NCBI GenBank assembly: GCA_002364975.1
Contig: DEYT01000043.1
Span: 1-17,025, forward strand
Origin: Opitutia bacterium UBA3151
Lineage (GTDB): Bacteria > Verrucomicrobiota > Verrucomicrobiia > Opitutales > Seribacteraceae
Length of the DNA: 17,025 bases
Reading direction: 5' to 3'
Below are positions 7,226-14,538 of this stretch, in pieces. The notes under the pieces were generated by a model. The model worked only from the letters and a program-made list of their open reading frames with translations. It had not been told where the DNA came from and searched no databases. The position numbers and the translations under genes were made by a program. Numbering within the stretch: the stretch's first letter is position 1; each line of letters begins with the position of its first letter.

Positions 7226-7873
7226 TTATCTCAAAGGCATCGTTGAGAAGATGGTGGAGGCTATATATTTCGAGAATGCACGAGGAGACTGAAGAATGCT
7301 TCCCTTTGTTCTATTGGATAATGCACGAACTTGCGAGCTTTCCTGGAAAATGGAAGCCCCAAGAATAATGCTCGAATGTCCGGCGTCGAAGGTTTCGTCA
7401 ATTGCCCAGAGGAATTCGCCTGATTTTATGTCGACTAGCTTCGACCGAACAGAAAGGGAAATCGGACGGTATGGGTTGTAAGAGCTTAAATCAGTGAAAA
7501 GTACTGCATTCGCAGCGGTTTCAGTCTCAAGGCTTTTCAAAAAGCTTTCCGGGAGGGTGCCAGAAGAGGAGAACCTACTTTGTCCAAAATTTCTCTTCAT
7601 GTAACCGGGATCGAGGATAATCGTCTCAAAGATTCTTTCTTGTGCTAATTCTTGTTGGAAAACTTCATCGACAAAATCTAAAAGCGTAGAGTCCGGATCT
7701 GGATAATAAGCAGGTAAAACTGCAACCCGATTGAGATAGGCAGGCAGTCTTTCTGTAGGATATAAGTTTTGGGGAATAAAAGGTTCGGCTTTTGCTACCA
7801 CCTTTTCTTCTTCGAATTTTCTGCATGAAGAAACAAAGAGAGTCGCGATAATAGGTAGGATTAAAAATCTCAT
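7226..7873 (-). CDS. Lipoprotein with CsgG/GNA1162-like pattern, in flagellar operon
   Basis: A 215-aa predicted lipoprotein. Residues 1-17 form a short signal with lipobox VSSC (C17 would be lipidated), preceded by a hydrophobic stretch (FLILPIIATLF). The mature part has the RVAVLP strand (49-54), helix LDFVDEVFQQEL (65-76), then IILDP, AANAVLFTDLSSYNPYRP (120-137) and KLVDIKSGEFLWAIDETFD (145-163). This is the strand-helix order seen in CsgG-, GNA1162- and LpoB-like lipoproteins that assemble in or under the outer membrane. Its ATG overlaps the fliD stop by one base (TAATG), so translation is coupled to fliD. A role at the outer-membrane part of the flagellum or in filament assembly is inferred from the operon only. 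The family call is tentative. Confidence 0.7.
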   Translation of the reverse strand: MRFLILPIIATLFVSSCRKFEEEKVVAKAEPFIPQNLYPTERLPAYLNRVAVLPAYYPDPDSTLLDFVDEVFQQELAQERIFETIILDPGYMKRNFGQSRFSSSGTLPESFLKSLETETAANAVLFTDLSSYNPYRPISLSVRSKLVDIKSGEFLWAIDETFDAGHSSIILGASIFQESSQVRALSNRTKGSILQSPRAFSKYIASTIFSTMPLR

Positions 7874-10800
7874 TACTTTTTGTTGTTATTATTGTTGAAC
7901 GAACTTTGCAGGGTTTGCATTTGAGTATTAATCTTGGATTGCATTTCCTCCATACGCATAAATCCGGCTCTCAAGGTTTCCTCCCTTTGCTCAAGGTAAT
8001 ACTCTAAGTCTTCGATGCGGTCGTCCAATCTTTCATTTTGACTCTTTATACTATCCACATGGGTGGTGTAAGCACCTTTATATCCAGAGTCGCTATCACC
8101 GTTAAGAAAGGAAGTGATGAAATCCTCCACGGAATAACTCAAGCCCTGATACTTTCTTTGTGTATTGGTGTTCGAGTCAAAAGCCAACTCTACCGGAGCT
8201 TCTGAGAAGAAAGCTTGTACCTTCTCCGGTTCATCCTCTAAAGCCTGCAGAAGCATGGCTGAATTTTTGACCTGAAGGTTGTCTGACCCAATCCCAAAGT
8301 CCAATCCAAGGTTTGATAACCGAAAGGAGCTGTATGTAGGTGTACTAGACTCCCATGCTGACCCATTCCATTTATAAAAGGCCGAAAGCCCACTGCCATT
8401 ATCATCTAGCACCTTAATTACATAACCGGTATCACTTATTCCTAAATTAAGCTGGGTGGAGATGGCATCAATTTCTGTATTGGAGCCATCATTTGAATTA
8501 ACAACTAAATTGGAACCGTCTGTTGTAGTACCACTTTCAGAGTGGGCGGTTGAGTCCCCGAAAACAATTTTCCTTAACTGTCCACCAAGCCGACTGATTT
8601 CGAGGTTACTTGAAAACCTACCCGCAGTAACATTATCTCCATCATTGGTGATTGAAACCAAACTGTCTATATAATCCTGGGCATCATTAAATTCTTCAAT
8701 AAATTTATCAATTGCCTTCTTGGCGGCAGTTGCGTCCTTCGCTACGGCAAAGCTGGCACTCCCACCAATGGAAACATTGGCAACATCAAAAATTATGCCT
8801 TCATAGCCATGTTCATCCTGTGAAAATTCAGTCTTGGTGCTGTAGACTCTTTCCCCTCCGTTCACCCGGACAATAGAATTTTCCCCGAGTTCTTCCTCAA
8901 ATGAACGGCCTACTCCAAGGATTATCTGTTTCCATTCTGCACTTGCGGAGGAAGGTTTGTCCGACGGGGAGCTACTGTGTGCTTGCCAGTAAGTTACCTC
9001 AGTTCCTTCGGTATATTTAACCAAATCACCTTTTTCATAACTCACTGAAGAATCATATTCATCACTGACTGCACTTGGGGCAGCAAGTCCCATTAAGTTG
9101 AGTAAATTACCGGCTCCAACATTTGCGGAAGATAACGTATCCCAGTTATCTGACTCATGGAGCACAATGCCAATGGAACCCGAAGTTTTATTTTTTAGCA
9201 CAAAACGATCACTGACTGGATCGTAGTACATGTCTACATTGGCTTCGGACCGATTAACCCGGTCAATCAAGGTTGAAAGCGTGTCATTGTTGACATCGTA
9301 ATCAATTCTTACTGCTCCCTCCCCTTCTCCGATAAAGAAATTTCCAAGACCTGAAGTCAGACCCGTGAAAGCATCGCTGAAATTTGCATTCGCCAAGGTG
9401 GCGGAAAGGTCCAAGTTACCAAGTGGACTGCTACTGGTTAATTGTTTCTCCTGTAATATGGACCAGTGGCCTGTATTTTGATCAGGTGGTGGAACATCAT
9501 AGCGACTCCAATACTCGGTATCCGTAAACCTACTTTTATTCGCCTGTTCAGAAATACTAACCGCAGAGATGGTGGAACTATCAGCGATTAAATTCCAATC
9601 TCCTTCACTCCCTGAAATCCCGGGCTCGTTGGTAGTTATGATCGTAGCTTCAAAAACCTTACCATTATGCAGTACATAGTCGCCTACATTCGCACTACCA
9701 CTCCAAGCATCATAATTAAAGTTGGAATCAGAGGGAAGCCCATTCTCAAATGCGTCTCGATTTCCTTCTGTTCCATCTCCAGCATATGAACCAACTGCAC
9801 CTACATGAGCCCATAGGGAATAGTCTACGCTGGTTAATGCATTGCCCGCACCCGTCGAATCAAATCGATTCATTCCTGGAGCCACTTCTTGCCAATAGTT
9901 CGAATCAAAATCATCTCGGCCATTGGCTTGGGCAATTTCTGACCAATAGGAATCATTTGTGATTGAAAGATCCGCTTTCGCCCAAAATGAGTCCACTAAA
10001 TTCCCGGAGCCAAGATCACCCAAATCGTTTATACTACTGGTTACATCCGTCCAGTCAGCGGCATTAAAAGCAGCTGCACTAATATTGGTGTTCGCCTCGA
10101 GGAATTGGCTACCCGAAAGGATAATATCTCCACTTTCATAATTATCCGTATCTGAAAATGAGCCCACCTTATCCCATGCACTCGTGACGGGGGTGTAATA
10201 ATTGGATTCCGCAACCGCCGTTCCTTGTTGCCCGAAGACTAATTTGGATGCTGTCCCCCAACCATTTCCAGTGCTGTATAATGTTGTATCCGAAGTTCCA
10301 CCATGTGCAACTGCAGAAGTTTCACTGGTCAGTTGATAAGCTCTTCCCTGAATGTAGGCAGTTTGGGGGACTCCATCTGTCCAGCCTTGGGCACCAACTG
10401 CAGTAGGATATCCGCTTACAGCTGAGTAACCAGACCAATCTACGCTTCCGGCAATAAAACGATCTTTTGTAGAACGAAAAAAGGAACCGTCCGCAGCCTT
10501 TACCACATCTCCAGCTTGATAAGCACTGGTAGGCACTGTTCCGGAGGGATTCGTGGACTGATCCACTACATGGCTCCCGCTGTCCACGCTACTAAAAGAA
10601 TCGATCTTGTAGGTTTCGAGATCCACAAGCAATTCGTACGATTTTGCACCATGCCGAACCTTATCTCCTATATTTATTTGCGTTCCATCCCAGGTTGAAC
10701 TTGGAATCGCGGAGACTGCCTCGTAAAGAAACCCCTGATTGTATACTCGATCCCCTGCGATATAATTTGTATAGGAGTCGTATTGGTTCTCCAACGAAAC

Positions 10801-11667
10801 TCTTTCATAAAGTTTACCATTAAATTCAGCATAACTCCTTGGGTCTCCGGGTGATACGAAAGAATTAACATCATCCGATCGAAGCCAAGCTTTGGATTCA
10901 TCCCCAGCATTAAAAGTGGAAACCCCACTTCCAGCCTCAATATCTGCATCCGTCCACTCCGTGGTGCGACTTAAGAGCCGCATAGCTTGCAAAAAATTGG
11001 AAGTATCTGTGGATGATCCAAGAACGGGTAACTTACTACCTGCACCCGGAAGTTTCTCCCCGGAATCGATCACAATTTTGTCACTTGCTGCTTCATAGGA
11101 AACGGTGACAGCGGATGAATCATTTTCTGGATTCACACCAGCAATAGTGCTTACTTGTGCATTGATGTCATCCAGCAAATCCTGAAGGGTTATACTCAAG
11201 CTAGTGATATTGAATGTTCTACCATCAATGGTAAAAGTTCCTTCAGTAATTGCCGTATGTAACGGTAGGTTTTGCAGGCTTTGAGTGGGATCAATGCCAC
11301 CGCCCAATTTTTTGGAAGATCGATTGGATGAAGACATCTCCGTTTTGGTCGCTAGGGACTCAACCGATATTTCAAATTCACCGGTAATGGCTCCTGCATT
11401 TGCGGTTGCCACTAATCCGGAGGAATTCCCAATCGCACCAACTTTTCTAGCTTGAAATAAATCTTCGTCCTGAAGGGCTTTACTTGATGTATTCAAAGCA
11501 TCCAGTTGGCTCTTTAAGAGATCAAGGTCTGAGATTTTTTCCTCGTTTCTTTGTTTTTCTGCAATAAGCCGATTTTGCGGAACTCTTTCAAGCTCAATGA
11601 GTTGGTCCACCACGGGAGCCCAGTCAAAGCCAGAGGCCAAACCAGTCAGTTGAAGTTCAGAACCCAT
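7873..11667 (-). CDS. fliD: Giant flagellar filament cap protein FliD with CBM-like inserts
   Basis: The filament cap that folds newly exported flagellin at the tip; 1264 aa against about 450-700 in most bacteria. The N-terminal FliD domain is clear (LTGLASGFDWAPVVDQLIELE at about 7-27, helical coil to about 75). It is followed by two related hook-IN-type domains (about 142-232, from GTFTIDGRTFNI, and 775-861, GNFFIGEGEGAVRIDY to LLNLMGL). The C-terminal FliD domain (about 970-1264) ends in the coiled coil SQNERLDDRIEDLEYYLEQRE (1209-1229). Between the two IN-type domains lies an extra region of about 510 residues (236-745) of repeated YxxGDxV/GxxYxA/W modules, with another at 873-915. The tail ends in five Asn and two Lys encoded by a short AAC/AAT run. 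No Shine-Dalgarno sequence precedes the ATG. The next gene overlaps the stop by 1 nt. Confidence 0.96.
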   Translation of the reverse strand: MGSELQLTGLASGFDWAPVVDQLIELERVPQNRLIAEKQRNEEKISDLDLLKSQLDALNTSSKALQDEDLFQARKVGAIGNSSGLVATANAGAITGEFEISVESLATKTEMSSSNRSSKKLGGGIDPTQSLQNLPLHTAITEGTFTIDGRTFNITSLSITLQDLLDDINAQVSTIAGVNPENDSSAVTVSYEAASDKIVIDSGEKLPGAGSKLPVLGSSTDTSNFLQAMRLLSRTTEWTDADIEAGSGVSTFNAGDESKAWLRSDDVNSFVSPGDPRSYAEFNGKLYERVSLENQYDSYTNYIAGDRVYNQGFLYEAVSAIPSSTWDGTQINIGDKVRHGAKSYELLVDLETYKIDSFSSVDSGSHVVDQSTNPSGTVPTSAYQAGDVVKAADGSFFRSTKDRFIAGSVDWSGYSAVSGYPTAVGAQGWTDGVPQTAYIQGRAYQLTSETSAVAHGGTSDTTLYSTGNGWGTASKLVFGQQGTAVAESNYYTPVTSAWDKVGSFSDTDNYESGDIILSGSQFLEANTNISAAAFNAADWTDVTSSINDLGDLGSGNLVDSFWAKADLSITNDSYWSEIAQANGRDDFDSNYWQEVAPGMNRFDSTGAGNALTSVDYSLWAHVGAVGSYAGDGTEGNRDAFENGLPSDSNFNYDAWSGSANVGDYVLHNGKVFEATIITTNEPGISGSEGDWNLIADSSTISAVSISEQANKSRFTDTEYWSRYDVPPPDQNTGHWSILQEKQLTSSSPLGNLDLSATLANANFSDAFTGLTSGLGNFFIGEGEGAVRIDYDVNNDTLSTLIDRVNRSEANVDMYYDPVSDRFVLKNKTSGSIGIVLHESDNWDTLSSANVGAGNLLNLMGLAAPSAVSDEYDSSVSYEKGDLVKYTEGTEVTYWQAHSSSPSDKPSSASAEWKQIILGVGRSFEEELGENSIVRVNGGERVYSTKTEFSQDEHGYEGIIFDVANVSIGGSASFAVAKDATAAKKAIDKFIEEFNDAQDYIDSLVSITNDGDNVTAGRFSSNLEISRLGGQLRKIVFGDSTAHSESGTTTDGSNLVVNSNDGSNTEIDAISTQLNLGISDTGYVIKVLDDNGSGLSAFYKWNGSAWESSTPTYSSFRLSNLGLDFGIGSDNLQVKNSAMLLQALEDEPEKVQAFFSEAPVELAFDSNTNTQRKYQGLSYSVEDFITSFLNGDSDSGYKGAYTTHVDSIKSQNERLDDRIEDLEYYLEQREETLRAGFMRMEEMQSKINTQMQTLQSSFNNNNNKK
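8923..9051 (-). repeat. Isolated CBM5/12-like module in FliD (residues 873-915)
   Basis: This module has the pattern SYEKGDLVKYTEG, then YWQAHSSSPSDKP and a closing EWKQI. This is the closest match in FliD to the classic CBM5/12 order: Tyr, Gly-Asp, Val, Tyr, Gly, Tyr-Trp-x-Ala, Pro, Trp. It sits outside the main insert, between the second hook-IN-type domain and the C-terminal FliD domain. Confidence 0.6.
9433..10962 (-). repeat. Array of divergent CBM5/12-like modules in FliD (residues 236-745)
   Basis: Short units recur with the pattern Y-x-x-G-D-x-V-x(3-4)-G-x-x-Y/F-x-A and a Trp 10-25 residues later. Examples by FliD residue: YIAGDRVYNQGFLYEAVSA (302-320), NIGDKVRHGAKSYELLVD (332-349), YQAGDVVKAADGSFFRSTKD (383-402), YESGDIILSGSQFLEANTN (510-528) and NVGDYVLHNGKVFEATI (660-676). 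A second motif is a run of [F/Y/L]W-x(3-4) units (FWAKADLS, YWSEIAQ, YWQEVAPG, LWAHVG, YWSRYD). The units are divergent at the DNA level, so this is old duplication rather than a recent tandem repeat. Confidence 0.65.
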
Positions 11668-11693
11668 TTGTTATATTGCAAAAAAATAACTTC

Positions 11694-11720
11694 TTGTGAG
11701 CGATCAAATTCAGAAGTTTA
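11694..11720 (-). promoter_or_regulatory. Possible sigma-28 promoter for fliD
   Basis: In the 119-nt gap before fliD the minus strand has TAAACTTC (11713-11720), an exact 11-bp spacer and GCTCACAA (11694-11701). Against the sigma-28 consensus TAAAGTTT-N11-GCCGATAA this is 6 of 8 and 5 of 8 matches. The important CGAT core is not intact, so it is a weak call supported mainly by spacing and by the flagellar context. The leader would be about 20 nt. Confidence 0.35.
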
Positions 11721-11786
11721 GGATGTAGATAAAAGTGCACGCCTACGTGTAGCATGAATGATGCCAGTGAAGACTGAAAAAGGGCC

Positions 11787-13640
11787 CTACACAGCTGAGG
11801 TTTCTGGATGAAAGATTTTCCTGTCCATCTCCTGAAGTAACCAATGGCAACCTTCACTGATGGCCCAGAAGTACTCTTTATTTCTTTGTACGGCAGCCCA
11901 GTTCTTATTCGGAAAATCAATATCCCGTGCTAATCTGCGGTATCGAATGACTTCGCCTTTGGTCTTACCTTCAAATAAAACGCTCCAAAAGTCTTTATTT
12001 TTATCAATTGTTTTATTGATCTCATTAGCATCAGTTAGCAATTGAATAATGGCTTTATTTTCGGAATAATTAAGATCGGAATATTTTTCCGGAAGTTTCT
12101 CAGTATTCCATGCCGCCTTGAATGATTTTTCGAAAATCTTGCGAATATGCTCCCGACAAGGTCTAAAAATATCTTCCAGAAAAGGGGTAGAGGTTTGATT
12201 CTTTAAAAGAGCCAGAATCTTTTCTTCAAAGACCACACTTGAGGTTTGCCCGATCCAAGCCATGGCATCCTGATAATTCATGTACGGGGCACCGCGAATT
12301 CGAGCACCAGTTCTTGCAAGGTTGCGGTACTCTACCCCACTCTGCTCGCCAATAAACTGCTCAAAAGTCTTAAGGTAAACAAAAAGCCTGCCTTCGACCA
12401 AGACTAGTTCTTGAGTGTTACCTGGCAATCGATGGCCCTGGGAAATACTTGAATAATGGCCGCCATAATCTGAGTAAGCCGAGTCATCGGTGTAGTAACG
12501 ACCGTCATCCCGAATACACAAATCTTGTCCTACGAATAAAACTTTTTTAGACCCAAGCAGTCTGGAAAGATCAAGAACACAACCCGAAACCGTACCTTTT
12601 TCCATGATTGGGCTGCCGGGCGGCTTGGCCATATACTTCTTAACGAGGTCAACGATCGGATTAAAGGTGCACCACGAGAGAATCCTGCCATCAAAAAGGC
12701 GAACAATTTCTGGGTAAGCACTAAAGGGACATGCCAAAGTTAAACCAGCCACATCAACCCCTTTAAATCCAGCAAGGGTTGGTTCCTGCGGGTCAGCGGT
12801 AAAAACTAAGTGTGGTTTGATTCCGTTGTTAAGGAGCTTTCGAAGTGGACTGTTGCTGCAGACAATTATGGATTTATCCTGCACCGATTTTAGGAAATCA
12901 ATCGATTCATCAAGGGAGGGTCCCGCCCCTACCAGAATGAATGGGATATCCTTCATTCCATCTCCGATTTCACTTACATCCGGGGAGGGGGCCATAATCG
13001 GCAAATTCTCAAAAGTATTTCCCTGTATTATTGGAGCGGTTCGCAGGTTAACTTCCATCATCGGTCGAACCACCAAGTATTGCCTGACCAGTTCATTTCT
13101 CACCCGGTCATAATATGCCTCATTCAAAGAATGCAGGGGAGAGAAAATCACCATATTTATCTCTTGGATTTCGGAAAGAGCTGCGGTTTGAATATCACGA
13201 AAGAAGTTCTCATCTGGCTCACCCACCCCGAGCATAAAGCGCTCGTTCGCTAATAAACTAGAACAATCGAAGCGGGTGAGGGTCTCCCTAAGTAAGGCAG
13301 GGTCTTCTTCAGCGACGATAAAATGAGTGCCACCTGAAGAATGATCCAGAAAATGTTGAACATGGGAGCCATCTCCAAATCCAGAAATCGCATAGAGCGA
13401 CTCCTTTGCTAATTCTAAACCATCCATCCACCTTCTTAATAATTCTTCGCGACTTCCTGAGCCGTATGTAAGGAAAGCCTCCCCTCTCCGTTTCGTTAAA
13501 AGAGTACAAGAACCTTCCCTATCCTGATATTGAAAAGATATCGGTGCTTTGGAACTAATATCCATAATCCGGTTGTAAACACTTGGGAAGCGAGCCCTTA
13601 AAACCTTCAAGTTAGCCGGTAAAATCGAAGGATTATTCAT
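11787..13640 (-). CDS. Maf/DUF115-family flagellin glycosyltransferase (motility accessory factor)
   Basis: A cytoplasmic protein of 617 aa from the DUF115/MptE-like Maf family. Characterized members transfer nonulosonic acids (pseudaminic or legionaminic acid) to Ser/Thr of flagellin before export. The central domain is at about 230-460 with PFILVGAGPSLDESIDFL (233-250), the SNSPL and TADPQEP motifs (262-266, 281-287), KGTVSGCVLDL (348-358, the GTVS-type loop), and LFVGQDLCI (368-376). An N-terminal Rossmann-like domain (about 80-225) and a helical C-terminal domain (about 465-600) complete the usual Maf layout and length. The ATG overlaps the stop of the upstream gene (ATGA), indicating coupling. 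The large Ser/Thr-rich flagellin next door is the expected substrate. No sugar-synthesis genes are in the window, so the sugar is unknown. Confidence 0.87.
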   Translation of the reverse strand: MNNPSILPANLKVLRARFPSVYNRIMDISSKAPISFQYQDREGSCTLLTKRRGEAFLTYGSGSREELLRRWMDGLELAKESLYAISGFGDGSHVQHFLDHSSGGTHFIVAEEDPALLRETLTRFDCSSLLANERFMLGVGEPDENFFRDIQTAALSEIQEINMVIFSPLHSLNEAYYDRVRNELVRQYLVVRPMMEVNLRTAPIIQGNTFENLPIMAPSPDVSEIGDGMKDIPFILVGAGPSLDESIDFLKSVQDKSIIVCSNSPLRKLLNNGIKPHLVFTADPQEPTLAGFKGVDVAGLTLACPFSAYPEIVRLFDGRILSWCTFNPIVDLVKKYMAKPPGSPIMEKGTVSGCVLDLSRLLGSKKVLFVGQDLCIRDDGRYYTDDSAYSDYGGHYSSISQGHRLPGNTQELVLVEGRLFVYLKTFEQFIGEQSGVEYRNLARTGARIRGAPYMNYQDAMAWIGQTSSVVFEEKILALLKNQTSTPFLEDIFRPCREHIRKIFEKSFKAAWNTEKLPEKYSDLNYSENKAIIQLLTDANEINKTIDKNKDFWSVLFEGKTKGEVIRYRRLARDIDFPNKNWAAVQRNKEYFWAISEGCHWLLQEMDRKIFHPETSAV

Positions 13641-14254
13641 CGTGTTGCCCCATCGGTTACTTTTTTCTTCAAGTAGGGAATAGACTCGTTTTTCAAAAAA
13701 GTCTTCCCCTCTTTAAAGATTGAAAGGAAACCTCCGGATAATTCTTGTGACAAATCAGCCGGGCTCCCTTTTTCAAAAGCAATCAGGATTTTATCCAGAG
13801 CATCTGCTTGTTCCTGGGAAATTCTTTCAAATTCCTGCTGCCAAGGGGGATGATAGGTCTCAACATAGGGAGTTAAATTATCCAGTAATTCCGCAAAAGG
13901 CTTAATTTTATTGATTAATTGATCCATCCGCTGAAACACTTCAGACCAACGAGTTTTTAATACATTGCAAGCATAGGCAAGAAATTCCTCTTCCACATGA
14001 ATCAAATGCTTCATGGTTTCCATGATTAATCGCAAGGTAAGTTCATGATGAGTCTGGGTAGAAACTTCAATTGTTTTAAAACTGGTTGGATTCCTTTCTT
14101 CCCGTAAGGAATCTACCCCGTCTACCACAAAAGCAACCACAACTCTACCCTGTCCCGCCAAAACACCCACCAATAAGTCGTACACCTTATTTGGCTCTGA
14201 CGGTATACCGTCGTCAAAAACGACCTCTTCCTGATCCACGGTCACACTTGGCAT
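13637..14254 (-). CDS. Hypothetical protein coupled to the Maf gene
   Basis: A 205-aa protein that I do not recognise. Residues 1-75 look strand-rich and soluble (VTVDQEEVVFDDG, then GRVVVAFVVDGVDSL at 36-50). Residues 75-200 are helical (LIMETMKHLIHVEEEFLAYACNVL, then WSEVFQRMDQLINKIKPFAELLDNL and ALDKILIAFEKG). There is no signal peptide or membrane helix, so it should be cytoplasmic. It is the first gene of the minus-strand flagellar run, its stop overlaps the Maf start (ATGA), and it is divergent from the flagellin gene. Position suggests a partner of Maf or of flagellin export and glycosylation, but nothing in the sequence proves it. The start at 14254 has no Shine-Dalgarno sequence. Confidence 0.8.
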   Translation of the reverse strand: MPSVTVDQEEVVFDDGIPSEPNKVYDLLVGVLAGQGRVVVAFVVDGVDSLREERNPTSFKTIEVSTQTHHELTLRLIMETMKHLIHVEEEFLAYACNVLKTRWSEVFQRMDQLINKIKPFAELLDNLTPYVETYHPPWQQEFERISQEQADALDKILIAFEKGSPADLSQELSGGFLSIFKEGKTFLKNESIPYLKKKVTDGATR

Positions 14255-14305
14255 AATATCAAAACACTACATCAATTATTATCCCCATCAATCAAATTTC
14301 ATGAG

Positions 14306-14334
14306 TAAAAAATAATTTTTTAAATTATTTTTTA
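14306..14334. repeat. Perfect AT-only inverted repeat (13-bp arms, 3-nt loop)
   Basis: The 284-bp divergent region between the unknown gene and flagellin holds a perfect inverted repeat of pure A/T: arms 14306-14318 and 14322-14334, loop TTT. It is not a normal terminator, since no gene ends here and there is no GC stem. It could be a regulator site, an UP-element-like AT tract for the minus-strand promoter, or a DNA-structure element. The remainder of the gap from 14255 to 14400 shows no other clear signal. Confidence 0.6.
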
Positions 14335-14401
14335 TACTTCTAATAACCAATTACTTACGAGATATAAACTGCTCGTATTTAAATTTTATTTCTTTTTTTC
14401 C

Positions 14402-14428
14402 TAAAGCGGAAACCGAATCTACCGATTA
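14402..14428 (+). promoter_or_regulatory. Sigma-28 (FliA)-type promoter of the flagellin gene
   Basis: TAAAGCGG (14402-14409), an exact 11-bp spacer, and ACCGATTA (14421-14428) match the sigma-28 consensus TAAAGTTT-N11-GCCGATAA at 5 of 8 and 6 of 8 positions, with the key TAAA and CCGAT cores intact. Transcription should start near 14434-14436, giving a leader of about 105 nt. The FlgM-like gene at 6873-7169 agrees with sigma-28 control. Confidence 0.75.
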
Positions 14429-14442
14429 TCCAAAGCGTCGAA

Positions 14443-14532
14443 GACAAGGAGGTCAACGGCAAGAGTCGAAAGATTCTTCTACATAATCCCAATTGAGCGT
14501 CAAGGAAGACGCTTTCACAAGTCAAGGAGGAC
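14443..14532 (+). promoter_or_regulatory. Flagellin mRNA leader with three AAGGA-loop hairpins (CsrA-type sites)
   Basis: Three short stems each display a GGA in a hexaloop. Hairpin 1 is GAC-AAGGAG-GTC (14443-14454). Hairpin 2 is AGCGTC-AAGGAA-GACGCT (14496-14513, plus a G-U pair outside). Hairpin 3 is GTC-AAGGAG-GAC (14521-14532), whose loop is the Shine-Dalgarno sequence. CsrA/RsmA prefers GGA in hairpin loops within ACARGGAUGU; hairpin 1 with flanks reads ACAAGGAGGT, 9 of 10. An overlapping alternative pairing joins AGCGTC at 14434-14439 with GACGCT at 14508-14513. The layout suggests translational repression by CsrA; no csrA or fliW is present in the window. Confidence 0.55.
14524..14530 (+). 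promoter_or_regulatory. Perfect Shine-Dalgarno sequence of flagellin
   Basis: AAGGAGG ends 8 nt before the GTG at 14539. This decides the start: an ATG at 14563 would cut off the conserved flagellin N-terminus (SIVINSN) and has no ribosome site. Few other genes in the window have any such signal. Confidence 0.9.
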
Positions 14533-14538
14533 AAAAAA

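Noticed and set aside
11781..11788. AGGGCCCT palindrome followed by a T run after the Maf stop on the minus strand, looking like a terminator
   Set aside because: The palindrome has no room for a loop, so only about 2-3 pairs could form in RNA. Not a credible intrinsic terminator.
14255..14290. GGGGATAA on the minus strand as a sigma-28 -10 for the unknown gene and Maf
   Set aside because: It matches 6 of 8 consensus bases, but the sequence 11 bp upstream (CTCATGAA) does not resemble TAAAGTTT.
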